In this document: positions 18,791-27,630 of the stretch, one piece after another
Layout of the letters: each line of letters starts with the position of its first letter
Numbering within the stretch: position 1 is the first letter of the stretch
NCBI RefSeq assembly: GCF_003971255.1
Contig: NZ_CP034660.1
Location: 3,658,001-3,722,000 of the forward strand
DNA: 64,000 bases
Direction of reading: 5' to 3'
From: Colwellia sp. Arc7-635
GTDB taxonomy: Bacteria; Pseudomonadota; Gammaproteobacteria; Enterobacterales; Alteromonadaceae
The notes under the pieces: generated by a model
The model's database searches: none
Seen by the model: only the letters and a program-made list of their open reading frames with translations
Told to the model about the DNA's origin: nothing
Position numbers and translations under genes: made by a program

Positions 18791-20455
18791 ATGTTATTGC
18801 AACTCAACATTCAAAATTTTGCTATTGTGCGCTCGCTCGACATCGACTGGCAACAAGGCATGACGACAATTACTGGTGAAACGGGTGCGGGTAAATCTAT
18901 CGCGATTGATGCGCTAGGGCTTTGCTTAGGCGATCGCGCCGTAACCAACGTGGTTAGACCTAACTGCGCTAAAGCTGAACTTGCCGCCACATTTGATACT
19001 CAGCATAATAAACAAGCCAAAAAGTGGCTGAAAAAGCATGACATGCTACTCGATAATGAATGTATTCTTCGTCGTGTTATTTCAGCAGAAGGTCGCTCAA
19101 AAGCCTATATTAATGGCAGCCAAGTCCCGTTAGCTCAATTAAAAGAAATTGGCCAACTGCTGATCAACATTCATGGCCAGCACGATCATCAACTTATCGT
19201 TAAAGCCACTGAACAGCGCAACATGCTCGACGCTTACGCTAGTCATCAACACTTACAAGATGAAGTTAAATACTATTACCATCAATGGCGTGAGCTAAGC
19301 CAAGAAGCCAAGTTATTACAAGAAAACAAACTGCAGCGCGAAGCTAAGCAGCAACTATTACAATACCAAGTTAACGAACTAAATGAGTTTTCACTTCAAG
19401 TAGACGAGTTTCAAAGTTTAGAAACCGACTACAAACGCCAAAGCAATGGCCAACGTATTTTGAGTGAAACCTTAGTTGCCGTGCAAATGCTTTCTGAGAA
19501 TGAACAATTCAACGTTGTTGATGGCTTGCGACAAAGCGCAGAGCAAATAGCCGCTTTAGGTAGCTATGACCCAGCATTACAAGCCATTGCCGATCAACTT
19601 AACGAAGCATTAATTCAAACAGAAGATGCCAGCCAAGAAATTAAGCACTATTACGAAAGTTTAGAATTAGACCCACAAGCCTATAGCTTAATAGAAGAGC
19701 GCTATTCAACGGCCGTATTGTTAGCGAAAAAACATCAAATATCGCCTGACGAATTAGCAAATTTTCATCAGCAACTATTACAAGAACTACAATTGTTCAG
19801 CTCTGATGAAACACGCTTAAAACAAATTAATGATGATATTGATGCTGCAAAACACAAATATCATGACAGTGCATTGCTGTTGTCAGATTCGAGAAAAAAA
19901 GCGGCAATCAAATTAAGTAAAATGATCACCAAAAGCATGGCCGAATTGAACATGCCACACGGAAAGTTTTTTATCGATATTTGCCAAGACAAGCATGATA
20001 ATTTATCCGTTAACGGCAATGATCACGTAAGTTATCTCGCCAGTTTAAATCCAGGTCAAGCACTCGAAGCAATGAACAAAGTTGCCTCCGGTGGTGAACT
20101 TTCGCGTATCAGCTTAGCGATGCAAGTTATTCTAGCCGACAAAATAATTACCCCAACCTTAATATTCGATGAAGTTGACGTTGGTATCAGCGGCCCGACA
20201 GCTGCAATGGTCGGAACAAAGTTAAAACAGTTGGCTAAAAATACCCAAGTTATTTGTGTTACCCATCTGCCACAGGTCGCTAGCAAAGGCCATCAGCAGT
20301 TATTTGTGGCTAAATTAACCGATGGTGAGCATACCGAAACAACAGTAACGGAACTTTCTAGCAATGGCCGCGTCCAAGAAATTGCACGTTTACTCGCAGG
20401 TGATAAAATTACCGCGAATAGTCTGGCAAACGCTCAAGAATTACTTGCTGGATAA
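18791..20455 (+). CDS. recN: DNA repair protein RecN
   Basis: This 554-residue SMC-like ATPase has a Walker A motif near the N-terminus (ITGETGAGKSIAIDAL, about residue 30). A long coiled-coil middle follows, and the signature and Walker B motifs sit at the C-terminus (VASGGELSRISLAMQ and TLIFDEVDVGISGPTA, about 425-465), then VICVTHLPQVAS. That is the full RecN layout at the usual length. It acts in repair of double-strand breaks during the SOS response, consistent with the LexA box immediately upstream. The gene stands between nadK and bamE on the same strand. Confidence 0.97.
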   Translation: MLLQLNIQNFAIVRSLDIDWQQGMTTITGETGAGKSIAIDALGLCLGDRAVTNVVRPNCAKAELAATFDTQHNKQAKKWLKKHDMLLDNECILRRVISAEGRSKAYINGSQVPLAQLKEIGQLLINIHGQHDHQLIVKATEQRNMLDAYASHQHLQDEVKYYYHQWRELSQEAKLLQENKLQREAKQQLLQYQVNELNEFSLQVDEFQSLETDYKRQSNGQRILSETLVAVQMLSENEQFNVVDGLRQSAEQIAALGSYDPALQAIADQLNEALIQTEDASQEIKHYYESLELDPQAYSLIEERYSTAVLLAKKHQISPDELANFHQQLLQELQLFSSDETRLKQINDDIDAAKHKYHDSALLLSDSRKKAAIKLSKMITKSMAELNMPHGKFFIDICQDKHDNLSVNGNDHVSYLASLNPGQALEAMNKVASGGELSRISLAMQVILADKIITPTLIFDEVDVGISGPTAAMVGTKLKQLAKNTQVICVTHLPQVASKGHQQLFVAKLTDGEHTETTVTELSSNGRVQEIARLLAGDKITANSLANAQELLAG

Positions 20456-20560
20456 AGCAAATACTGACAAGCGGGTAAAATAAACGAAAAATTATTTTGT
20501 ATCTGTTAGCCCGCTTCGCTATTATCCCCGTTCAAACTAAAAAGGATAAATATAATTACC

Positions 20561-20908
20561 ATGTTGTTTCGAGTATTAGCTATTGTTATCGCCTTGTCTG
20601 TTTCCGCTTGTTCTAGTTGGGTTTATCGTATAGATATTCCACAAGGAAACTATTTAGAGCAAAAGGACATCGATAAACTTCAAATTGGTATGACCAAAGA
20701 ACAAGTCAAATTTGTATTAGGCAGCCCTGTCGTTGAAGGCGCATTTAATAACGATATTTGGCATTATGTTTATCGTTTTAAATCAGGTAGAAGCGAAGAA
20801 TTTAACGCAAAAAAGCAGTTTACAATCAAATTCGCTGAAGATAAAGTCATCAGTGCCGAAGGTGATTTTGAGTTACCTGAAAGTTATTACGTCCCTATGG
20901 TCAACTAA
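20561..20908 (+). CDS. bamE: Outer membrane assembly lipoprotein BamE (SmpA/OmlA)
   Basis: This 115-residue lipoprotein has a signal peptide with lipobox (LSVSAC) and then the SmpA/OmlA fold: YRIDIPQGNYLEQKDIDKLQIGMTKEQVKFVLGSP, followed by WHYVYRFK. BamE is a small subunit of the outer-membrane beta-barrel assembly machine. Length and motifs are typical. recN upstream and ratA/rnfH downstream in convergent orientation is a common gammaproteobacterial order, which adds support. Confidence 0.94.
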   Translation: MLFRVLAIVIALSVSACSSWVYRIDIPQGNYLEQKDIDKLQIGMTKEQVKFVLGSPVVEGAFNNDIWHYVYRFKSGRSEEFNAKKQFTIKFAEDKVISAEGDFELPESYYVPMVN

Positions 20909-20939
20909 GCGTAAACTCTATTTGGGTTAAGTTAAGCCA

Positions 20940-20972
20940 GTTAGGTTCAGTTAGGTTAGGTTAGGTTAGTTA
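20940..20972 (+). repeat. Short GTTAG/TTAGG tandem run after bamE
   Basis: TTAGGTT is repeated about four times, with one interruption (TTAGGTTCAG then TTAGG three times). It resembles a slipped-strand microsatellite in non-coding DNA. Confidence 0.7.
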
Positions 20973-21013
20973 ACTAAAGTTAAATTGAACCTGAGTCAGC
21001 GACAGTTGAACAT

Positions 21014-21043
21014 AAAAAAGCATGCCAAGAGCATGCTTTTTTT
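21014..21043. terminator. Bidirectional terminator between bamE and rnfH
   Basis: AAAAAAGCATGC - caaga - GCATGCTTTTTTT lies between the converging bamE and rnfH genes. Confidence 0.88.
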
Positions 21044-21073
21044 ATATTAAAATTTTTAAAGAACAAGCTCGCT

Positions 21074-21460
21074 TTATGCTTCGCCAGCCTTACTTCTGCG
21101 AGGATCAACGCGGCCGCCAGTGACTTTATCAGCACGCCCTTCTTCCTTGGCCTTTTCGGCTCTGCGTTTTCGTACTTCTTTAGGGTCGGCCAATAGTGGG
21201 CGGTAAACTTCAATGCGATCGAGATCTTTCACGATATCGCCTAACTTAACCGCACGATTCCAAATACCAACATTGTTAACCGCTAAATCAATTTCAGGGA
21301 ATTCTTCAACAATACCAGAAGATAAAATAGCTTGTTCTACTGTCGTATTCTCGCCAACCGTAGTACTAATAATTTCTTGTCGTGTTGGTGTGCCATAAAC
21401 CACCTCAATAGCAAGTTGTTCTATAACGTTACTATCTTCATTCATAATTTGTTCACTCAT
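21074..21460 (-). CDS. rnfH: RnfH/YfjF-family ubiquitin-like protein
   Basis: This 128-residue protein has the RnfH core (IEVVYGTPTRQEIISTTVGENTTVEQAILSSGI, then NNVGIWNRAVKLGDIVKDLDRIEVYRPLLADPKE). Its beta-grasp fold is related to small ubiquitin-like proteins. The tail is rich in Arg and Lys (RKRRAEKAKEEGRAD). Function is poorly defined in the family. It lies 73 bases downstream of ratA on the same strand, the arrangement seen in E. coli (ratA-ratB), where the partner is also called RatB. It is probably not a true antitoxin, but this is unsettled. Confidence 0.9.
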   Translation of the reverse strand: MSEQIMNEDSNVIEQLAIEVVYGTPTRQEIISTTVGENTTVEQAILSSGIVEEFPEIDLAVNNVGIWNRAVKLGDIVKDLDRIEVYRPLLADPKEVRKRRAEKAKEEGRADKVTGGRVDPRRSKAGEA

Positions 21461-21533
21461 GCTAAATTAAACTCTTTTACGCCATTTCAGCTTTATTAGG
21501 CTCTTTAAACCATGTCAGTAATAACTAATAATG

Positions 21534-21965
21534 TTATCCGTAAACTTCTTTTGCACGCTGGGTAAATGCTTGTACCATATTATTAGCTAAATGATTAAAT
21601 ACACGGCCAAAAGCTAAATCGAACATTCTATTGGAAAATTCGTAATCTAAATTTAACTCAATTTTACAGGCATCATCTGCTAATACGGTGAGCGTCCAAC
21701 CGCCAACAAGCTGCTTAAAGGGTCCATCAACTAAGCGCATTTTAATTTCTTGATTGCTAACCAAAGTATTTTCAGTAGTAAACCACTTATTCAAACCACC
21801 TTTAGAAACCAATATTGCCGCCGTCATACCATGCTCGTTTTGGGCAATTATTTTACTATCACTGCATTCAGGTAAAAACTTTGGGTAGGCAAGTACATCA
21901 TTAATTAAATGATACATATCTTCTACACTGTGCATAACGAGTGCACTACGACTTATGTTTGGCAT
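21534..21965 (-). CDS. ratA: RatA/COQ10-type START-domain protein
   Basis: This 143-residue protein matches the RatA/YfjG family (MPNISRSALVMHSVEDMYHLINDVLAYPKFLPECSDSK, ending VQAFTQRAKEVYG). It has a START-like lipid-binding fold related to mitochondrial Coq10, which handles ubiquinone. In E. coli it was described as a toxin that blocks ribosomal subunit association; the ubiquinone role is an alternative reading. It is divergent from smpB and upstream of rnfH, a widely conserved neighbourhood. Confidence 0.92.
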   Translation of the reverse strand: MPNISRSALVMHSVEDMYHLINDVLAYPKFLPECSDSKIIAQNEHGMTAAILVSKGGLNKWFTTENTLVSNQEIKMRLVDGPFKQLVGGWTLTVLADDACKIELNLDYEFSNRMFDLAFGRVFNHLANNMVQAFTQRAKEVYG

Positions 21966-22116
21966 TCAGCCTCCAATTCTCAAGGGCGCTATCATAACAA
22001 ATGTCGGTAAAAAACGCATTAAAGTGAAAAATGATAAATAAGCGGTTTAAATAGCATAAATTCTCCGTATAATGTTGACGATTGCTATTTTTGGTAGCAA
22101 ACAAAATGGAAATATA

Positions 22117-22602
22117 ATGGCAAAGAAAAAGAAATCATCAAGCAGTAACACCATTGCTCTAAATAAAAAAGCACGTCATAACTATTCTTTAACTGATAAG
22201 TTTGAAGGTGGGATGAGCTTACAGGGCTGGGAAATAAAAAGTATCCGCAGCGGTAAAGTAAATATCTCTGACTGCTACGTACATATTAAAGAAGGTGAAG
22301 CCTATTTACTTGGTGCAGAAATAACGCCACTTAATGCTGCTTCTAGCCACGTAGTTTGTGATCCTAATCGTGACCGAAAGTTACTATTAAACCGCAGAGA
22401 GCTAGAGAAAATCACCGCAGCTGTTGAGCGCGACGGTTATTCACTGATTGCTACCGCAATGTATTGGAAAGCCTGCTGGGTGAAATTGGAATTTCACTTA
22501 GGTAAAGGTAAAAAAGATCATGATAAGCGCTCTGACATAAAAGACCGAGAATGGGCGGTAGATAAAGGCCGTTTAATGAAAAACAGAAACTTAGACAGAT
22601 AA
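22117..22602 (+). CDS. smpB: SsrA-binding protein SmpB
   Basis: This 161-residue RNA-binding protein starts [25 protein letters not shown] and contains the conserved core [24 protein letters not shown] and the C-terminal [21 protein letters not shown]. It binds tmRNA and is required for rescue of stalled ribosomes. The start at 22117 follows GGAAA at seven bases; an in-frame ATG at 22072 would add 15 unconserved residues. The partner RNA gene ssrA lies directly downstream. Confidence 0.97.
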   Translation: MAKKKKSSSSNTIALNKKARHNYSLTDKFEGGMSLQGWEIKSIRSGKVNISDCYVHIKEGEAYLLGAEITPLNAASSHVVCDPNRDRKLLLNRRELEKITAAVERDGYSLIATAMYWKACWVKLEFHLGKGKKDHDKRSDIKDREWAVDKGRLMKNRNLDR

Positions 22603-22621
22603 CTGGTTAAAAAATATCACG

Positions 22622-22650
22622 TTGTCTATTTCAACTAAGCGCTGTACAAT
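22622..22650 (+). promoter_or_regulatory. Sigma-70 promoter of ssrA
   Basis: TTGTCT (22622-22627) and TACAAT (22645-22650) are separated by 17 bases. Transcription would start near 22657, leaving a leader of about 40 bases before the mature tmRNA end. Confidence 0.7.
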
Positions 22651-22696
22651 GCAAGACATAGGCTAGTTTAGCTTATAGAAAAAAGAGTAAAGCTTT

Positions 22697-23046
22697 GGGG
22701 CGGATCTAGGATTCGACGAGATTCATGAAACCCGAGGTGCATGCCCAGGGGCGGTTTGCCTGGTAAAAAGCCGCAAAACTATAATTGCTAACGACGAAAC
22801 GTTCGCACTAGCCGCTTAGGCTAGCCATCGCCTCAAAAATTCTCCTATTGTTTAGAGGATCGATGGTCACCCCAAATAGGATAGCGAGGGAAGCACGCTT
22901 AAGGCTGAACCGCGAAATAGTATTAAGCTCACCATGAGAAAGCCTGTCGATTGGCGTTCAATTGGTTAAATAAAAAATCGACTAAGCATGTAGTACCAAG
23001 GATGTAGGCTTTTCGGACGGGGGTTCGATTCCCCCCCGCTCCACCA
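22697..23046 (+). ncRNA. ssrA: Transfer-messenger RNA (tmRNA)
   Basis: The 5' end GGGGCGG pairs with CCGCTCC at the 3' end (one G-T pair) to make the acceptor stem, followed by an A and the encoded CCA. The T arm GGGTTCGATTCCC is visible at about 23021-23033. The tag reading frame starts at the GCT resume codon (22787) and reads A-N-D-E-T-F-A-L-A-A before TAG at 22817-22819. tmRNA rescues stalled ribosomes and marks the product for proteolysis with SmpB. The 3' end is the integration site of the following island, and the integrated copy keeps a complete tmRNA. Confidence 0.97.
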
Positions 23047-23048
23047 AA
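23033..23048 (+). repeat. attL: 16-bp direct repeat at the ssrA 3' end
   Basis: CCCCCGCTCCACCAAA is found here, at the end of the tmRNA, and again at 40988-41003. The copies bound about 18 kb that carries an integrase at its left end. This matches site-specific insertion in the tmRNA acceptor stem. Confidence 0.88.
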
Positions 23049-23080
23049 TCAATATTCGAAGAGATTCGAATACAATTATT

Positions 23081-23114
23081 AACCCGCTAGCTCATTGAGC
23101 TAGCGGGTTTTTTT
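23081..23114 (+). terminator. Terminator supplied by the island downstream of ssrA
   Basis: A 13-bp perfect stem (AACCCGCTAGCTC with GAGCTAGCGGGTT) followed by T residues lies 35 bases beyond the tmRNA end, inside the island. It replaces the host terminator displaced to 41081. A small inverted repeat of ATTCGAA lies just before it (23053-23071). Confidence 0.85.
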
Positions 23115-23158
23115 ATGTCTATAACATTCGAAGAGGTTTACTAACATTCAACTAATTT

Positions 23159-23216
23159 AGTACCATAGATGGTACCACAAGCATAAAACAAAAAAACTGG
23201 TGGTACCAAACATGAT
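23159..23216. repeat. Integrase arm-type repeats, left end of island
   Basis: The element GTACCATAGATGGTACCACAA (a near palindrome on GGTACC) at about 23161-23181 resembles the right-end copy at 40906-40927, and a further GGTGGTACCAAA stands at about 23199-23211. Such repeats near int are typical binding sites for integrase or excisionase. Confidence 0.55.
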
Positions 23217-23259
23217 AATAACCTCTACATAAGACTTATATGGTTAAGGTACTCAATAT

Positions 23260-24477
23260 ATGGCTAAGACAGTAAAACCACTGAATGACTCTCAAATCAA
23301 GCAGTCGAAACCCAAAGACAAAGAATATAGTTTGTCTGATGGCTTCGGTTTATTATTATCAATCAAACCCTCTGGTACTAAAACTTGGCTATTTAAGTAC
23401 TACAAACCACTAAGTAAAAAAAGAACCAATATAAGTTTTGGTCAATACCCTACAACAAGCCTAGCTGATGCGCGAAAAAAACGAGAAGAAGCTAGGGAAC
23501 TACTGGCTAAAGATATAGATCCAAAAGAATTTAAAGAACAACAATATTCTCAGCAAGCACAAGCTAATAGAAATACATTAGAGAATGTAGCTGGCGATTG
23601 GATAATACTAAAAAGAACAAAAGTATCTTCAAGCTATGCTGATGATGTATGGCAATCTTTGGTGAATTATATTTTTCCTGAGTTAGGAGCTAGGCCTATT
23701 CACACTATTGAAGCAAAAGTCGTTATTGATACCATACGACCAATAGCTGCTAAAGGCGCATTAGAAACAGTTAAGCGCTTATGCCAACGCTTAAATGAAA
23801 TCATGGTTTTCGCGGTTAACACAGGTTTAGTACGCCATAATCCATTAGCTGGTATTCGCGCTGCTTTTGAATCGCCGACGAAAACACCTATGCCAACAAT
23901 TCATAGTGATGAGCTCCCTGAATTCATGTACAACCTTTCTCGCGCCAGCATTAAATACACAACAAGATGCTTAATTGAGTGGCAACTTCATACAATGGCT
24001 AGACCTAGTGAAGCTGCTGGCGCAAGGTGGCAAGAAATAGATTTTAACAAAAATGCATGGATCATACCTGCATCACGAATGAAAATGAAACGTGAACATA
24101 AAGTACCTCTAACATCTTATGCTCTTCATTTACTTAAATTAATGCAACCAATTAGTGGCCATAGAGAGCACGTTTTTCCAGCAGATAGAGATCCCAAGAG
24201 ACATACAAATGAGCAAACAGCTAATGCTGCGATAAAACGCATGGGATATGGTGGAAGGCTAGTAGCTCATGGATTTAGAGCATTAGCGAGTAGCACAATA
24301 AATGACACTAAAAAATTTGATGAGAAACTGGTAGAAGTTGCACTTGCCCATCAAGAAGAAAATAAATCCAAAGAAGCATATGATCGAGCTGACTATCTTG
24401 AGGCAAGACGAGAAATGATGTCTTGGTGGAGTAACTTTATCATTGAGAAATCACAAATAAAGAATATGGATTTATAA
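23260..24477 (+). CDS. P4-type tyrosine integrase
   Basis: This 405-residue site-specific recombinase has the P4-family N-terminal domain (LSDGFGLLLSIKPSGTKTWLFKY, then GQYPTTSLADARKKREEARELLAKDIDP), a core-binding domain (about 105-205) and a catalytic domain. The catalytic residues are visible: Arg248 (MARPSEAAGARW), His337 and Arg340 (AHGFR), His364 (LAHQ) and a tyrosine at 374 or 379 (AYDRADY). It should insert and excise the island at the ssrA end. The start follows AAGG with an 11-base gap. A second gene begins one base after its stop codon. Confidence 0.95.
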   Translation: MAKTVKPLNDSQIKQSKPKDKEYSLSDGFGLLLSIKPSGTKTWLFKYYKPLSKKRTNISFGQYPTTSLADARKKREEARELLAKDIDPKEFKEQQYSQQAQANRNTLENVAGDWIILKRTKVSSSYADDVWQSLVNYIFPELGARPIHTIEAKVVIDTIRPIAAKGALETVKRLCQRLNEIMVFAVNTGLVRHNPLAGIRAAFESPTKTPMPTIHSDELPEFMYNLSRASIKYTTRCLIEWQLHTMARPSEAAGARWQEIDFNKNAWIIPASRMKMKREHKVPLTSYALHLLKLMQPISGHREHVFPADRDPKRHTNEQTANAAIKRMGYGGRLVAHGFRALASSTINDTKKFDEKLVEVALAHQEENKSKEAYDRADYLEARREMMSWWSNFIIEKSQIKNMDL

Positions 24478-24478
24478 T

Positions 24479-25585
24479 ATGTTGTGTTTTGATAAATTGG
24501 AAAAAAATTGGAAAAAAACTATTTCAACTAACGATACTGACTTTATAAGGCTTAGCTCAGAACAAAAAAATCTTGATGACATAATTAAGAAAGATAAAAG
24601 TGATATTTACAATAAATTAGTAAATATCAATAAATCGCTAAAAATATTAAGTGAAAAGCACCCTGTAACATTAGATGAGAAAGCTATTTATGACCTAGCT
24701 GAAACAGAACGAGCTGAGATCTATCATGGAAAAAAACAAATAGAAAAAGCCATAGCAGAACAAGGTATTGATGTTTCTACAACATATTTACTCAATGTGG
24801 CTTTTGAGCTGGGTCAAAATATTGGTAGTTATAATATGGCGCTAGGATTTCAGCAATATTTTGAAGCTGGTCAACAATCAGCACAAGGCATGCTTAAATC
24901 AATAACAATCAAGAAGATTAAAAGAGAAAGTTATTTTGATATATTTCAAATGGTTTTTAGTAAGCTCTCTGACGACAAATATTTTAGGTCCTTTAGTAAT
25001 TATGTCGCAATCTCACAACTTGATCAGTTTTTACAATCTAAAATATCAAACCTTCCTATTATTAAGGATACAATGGAGAAGTACATTAAAGAAGGTTTAA
25101 TAACGCCTAAAAAAGGTACTAGAACTAAAGTTGATAAAGAACAAGAACACAAATTAAAAACTTACCTATCCGATATATACAAATCTAATTTCAACTATAA
25201 TATCAGTGGCTTATACAACTCCACAGTAGAGTCAAAAAGTAACCAAACAAGTTCCGATTTTGCATTACACAGTCCAATCAAGCTTGAAGTAGATATGATT
25301 ACTTGCTGTAATTCATTATTTTCTTCAATAAAATATAAAGCACAATTACTAAAACTCCCCATACAAGCTATCTCAGCAGGTATTGTTGAAAAAGTAACTT
25401 TAAGTTCAGCTTTTAATGATCTCAAAATAGCTCACTTTAAAAATATGATTCAATTGGAGATTAAGATAAAACATAGCCAGTTTTATAAGGATACAATTAA
25501 TATAACTCCAACCGATATTCATAGAAAATCTTTTTTAAAGGTTTATATCGCTGCCCAAGCAGATAAAACAATTAAAGGTTTCTAG
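24479..25585 (+). CDS. Unrecognised island protein, starts directly after int
   Basis: This 368-residue protein has no motif I can name. It looks soluble and largely helical, Lys-rich and low in Trp and Pro, with a central patch (FELGQNIGSYNMALGFQQYFEAGQQSAQGM, about residues 105-135) that may be a conserved core. The ATG lies one base beyond the integrase stop, so it is probably translationally coupled with int and may assist recombination or regulation. Base composition is more AT-rich than host genes, consistent with recent transfer. A nucleic-acid or control role is inference from position. Confidence 0.7.
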   Translation: MLCFDKLEKNWKKTISTNDTDFIRLSSEQKNLDDIIKKDKSDIYNKLVNINKSLKILSEKHPVTLDEKAIYDLAETERAEIYHGKKQIEKAIAEQGIDVSTTYLLNVAFELGQNIGSYNMALGFQQYFEAGQQSAQGMLKSITIKKIKRESYFDIFQMVFSKLSDDKYFRSFSNYVAISQLDQFLQSKISNLPIIKDTMEKYIKEGLITPKKGTRTKVDKEQEHKLKTYLSDIYKSNFNYNISGLYNSTVESKSNQTSSDFALHSPIKLEVDMITCCNSLFSSIKYKAQLLKLPIQAISAGIVEKVTLSSAFNDLKIAHFKNMIQLEIKIKHSQFYKDTINITPTDIHRKSFLKVYIAAQADKTIKGF

Positions 25586-25751
25586 TTAAAAATAAAACTT
25601 AGTTAACTATCTCACCATAAAAGCCCTTTTTGGGGGCAATACGGCATTTCTGAAGAATATACTCTGTTGCAAAATACCTTCGAACATTAGCAACGCTTAT
25701 CGATACACATCGAACAGCGTTGATATTATTTTTAATATTCCAAGGAAACTT

Positions 25752-25973
25752 ATGAACAACATGCTTGTAATTGAAAACTCACCTAACCGCTTACTTCGTG
25801 AAGAAGAGGTTCTGATATTAACAGGGCAATCACGCACTTCCCTTTTTATGCTTGAAAAAGCTGGCGGTTTTCCTCGTCGTATAAAGTTGTCAATTAATGG
25901 CCGTTCTGTACGCTGGAAGAATCAAGAGATTTTGAATTGGATTGAAGAAAAATGTTCTGCAAGGGATGTATAA
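25752..25973 (+). CDS. AlpA-family transcriptional regulator
   Basis: This 73-residue protein has the AlpA/MerR-type winged helix: LLREEEVLILTGQSRTSLFMLEKAGGFPRRIKLS followed by GRSVRWKNQEILNWIEE. In P4-like elements AlpA proteins activate integrase or excision genes. AAGGAAA lies seven bases before the ATG. It begins a small cluster, and the second, weaker copy follows after one base. Confidence 0.88.
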   Translation: MNNMLVIENSPNRLLREEEVLILTGQSRTSLFMLEKAGGFPRRIKLSINGRSVRWKNQEILNWIEEKCSARDV

Positions 25974-25974
25974 C

Positions 25975-26193
25975 ATGAAATTCATTTTTTTACGTGACGT
26001 CGAAATCCCTTCTGAGAATCAATTAGTTACGATTGAATCTGCATGTACTCATTTGTCTATTTCAAAAAGAATGCTTGTAAAAAGTATTCATAATGGTGCT
26101 ACGCCTGCACCTATAACACTAAAAGGTAAAAGTATTGGCTGGCCATCCACGGTGTTTCGACGGTGGGAAAGTAGACTTAATATTGAACATTGA
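25975..26193 (+). CDS. Second AlpA-like small DNA-binding protein
   Basis: This 72-residue protein shares the layout of the upstream AlpA protein (TIESACTHLSISKRMLVKSIHNGATPAPITLKGKSIGWPSTVFRRWES) but is diverged. The ATG at 25975 follows the stop codon of the previous gene by one base, so the two are probably coupled. An upstream in-frame ATG at 25942 would overlap the first gene and is rejected. Two AlpA-like proteins side by side suggest a paired or antagonistic switch, though this is inference. Confidence 0.72.
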   Translation: MKFIFLRDVEIPSENQLVTIESACTHLSISKRMLVKSIHNGATPAPITLKGKSIGWPSTVFRRWESRLNIEH

Positions 26194-26323
26194 CGAACAT
26201 CTTCAACTAAAAACGTCATAAAAATAGGTTTTTACGCTCCCTCTAATTGTTCTGTCCCCCTATATAATTCAGTGTAGGGGGAACATTATTAACACCGCAT
26301 TATTTATATTATAAGAGATTTAT

Positions 26324-26929
26324 ATGTTATCTCGTTACCAACAAGATCAAGAAAAATACGGCTACATTTTACATCCAATAATTAGTAATAAACCTATTGC
26401 TATAAGAGTAATGAAATTTGAACATGGAATTAATTATCAAATATTAGATAAAATTATTGAACAGCTAGATATTATATTAATTAAATACAGTAGAGTCTTA
26501 GTTACGCTTCTAAACTTCCATGTGAATAAATACTCTACAAACAATAAAGCTCTAAGTGACTTTAATAAAAAAGTAATGCGAATAGTAAAAAGCAAATATG
26601 GTAAAACGTTAGGATATATTTGGGTAAGAGAGATAAATGATTCAATAAATCAGCATTATCATTTTGCCTATTTTTTAAATGGTCACAAAATAAAACACCC
26701 ACTCCAGTTTAATCAGTTATTAATGCGTATTTGGAAAGAAGATTTTTCTGGTCATTCATCTATCCCTAAATATTGCTTCTCCTTCATTGATCGAAATAAG
26801 CAAAACTATTTAGACACCATTTTTGGCTGTCTTTATCGGCTTAGTTACTTAGCTAAAAACTTCTCTAAACAATATAAAAATAAAAAGGCTAAAAGTTATC
26901 AGGCAAGTAGATTAAAATACCCTGACTAA
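26324..26929 (+). CDS. YagK/YfjJ (inovirus Gp2-like) protein
   Basis: This 201-residue protein resembles the YagK/YfjJ C-terminal domain, which includes inovirus Gp2 replication-related proteins. The conserved block is GKTLGYIWVREINDSINQHYHFAYFLNGHK (about residues 92-121), with the HYH pair at 111-113 recalling an HUH-type metal site. By family association it may act in DNA replication or nicking. The intergenic DNA directly downstream contains iteron-like repeats, which supports such a role. A matching tyrosine was not pinned down, so the enzymatic assignment is tentative. Confidence 0.75.
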   Translation: MLSRYQQDQEKYGYILHPIISNKPIAIRVMKFEHGINYQILDKIIEQLDIILIKYSRVLVTLLNFHVNKYSTNNKALSDFNKKVMRIVKSKYGKTLGYIWVREINDSINQHYHFAYFLNGHKIKHPLQFNQLLMRIWKEDFSGHSSIPKYCFSFIDRNKQNYLDTIFGCLYRLSYLAKNFSKQYKNKKAKSYQASRLKYPD

Positions 26930-26963
26930 ACCACCAAAAAACAAGTTAAGCATTTGCTCTTTT

Positions 26964-27208
26964 TATGCGAAAACGCATAACTTATCACCCCAAATTCGCA
27001 GTTATTCGCAGCTTTACAGCCTAAAAACACTCATTAGCCAGATGAATTCACGCTTAAACGGGATAAATTCGCATTTAATCTAGCGTTTTTATAGTTTAAT
27101 GCACTTAACACTAACTTTAATGAGATAATTAGACTATATAATGGGATGGATTCGCACTTTTAATAATCAAAACAATAAAAATAGTTTGATTGAGTTATCA
27201 AATTCGCA
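26964..27208 (+). repeat. Iteron-like ATTCGCA cluster and palindrome (possible origin)
   Basis: Five exact direct copies of ATTCGCA occur at 26994, 27004, 27067, 27150 and 27202, within 215 bases. They are preceded by the palindrome ATGCG-aaaa-CGCAT (26966-26979). They sit in a 700-bp very AT-rich gap directly after the YagK/YfjJ gene. Repeats beside a replication-like gene are typical of an origin. The remaining part of the gap up to 27630 holds no gene but must contain the hsdM promoter. Confidence 0.55.
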
Positions 27209-27630
27209 ATAAAAAATGCATTTATTGATGTTAAGTAGTCTCACTCGAAATACAAAAAAAAGAAATAATCATATATTTCAATAAATAAGAATTTATAAAA
27301 AACAGCTCCTTTTAAAATATAGATAACACAAAACTGCTTAATTCCCAATTAACCAAGAAGGGTAAAACCTTCACCATTTACACAGTATAAAACTCTTAAT
27401 ACAAACACTATTTTTTGACTTGTTAAGCTCAAGAAAAACCCACAGCTGAAGCATTACAACCTAATCACTTGACGATAAACTTAAGCTACGCTTGGCTTAA
27501 ATAAATAGCTCATTTACCAATAAGTTGTTAAATTGACTGCAACTTTAAAAAGATATTTTATTACACCTATTCTGTTTAGGTTTATTTAGTAACTAAATAC
27601 CCATACCTCCCCTTAATTATAAGTAAAAAT

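Noticed and set aside
23053-23114. CRISPR-like or tRNA-like structure after ssrA
   Set aside because: The inverted repeats are a small ATTCGAA pair and a terminator. There are no spaced repeats and no cloverleaf.
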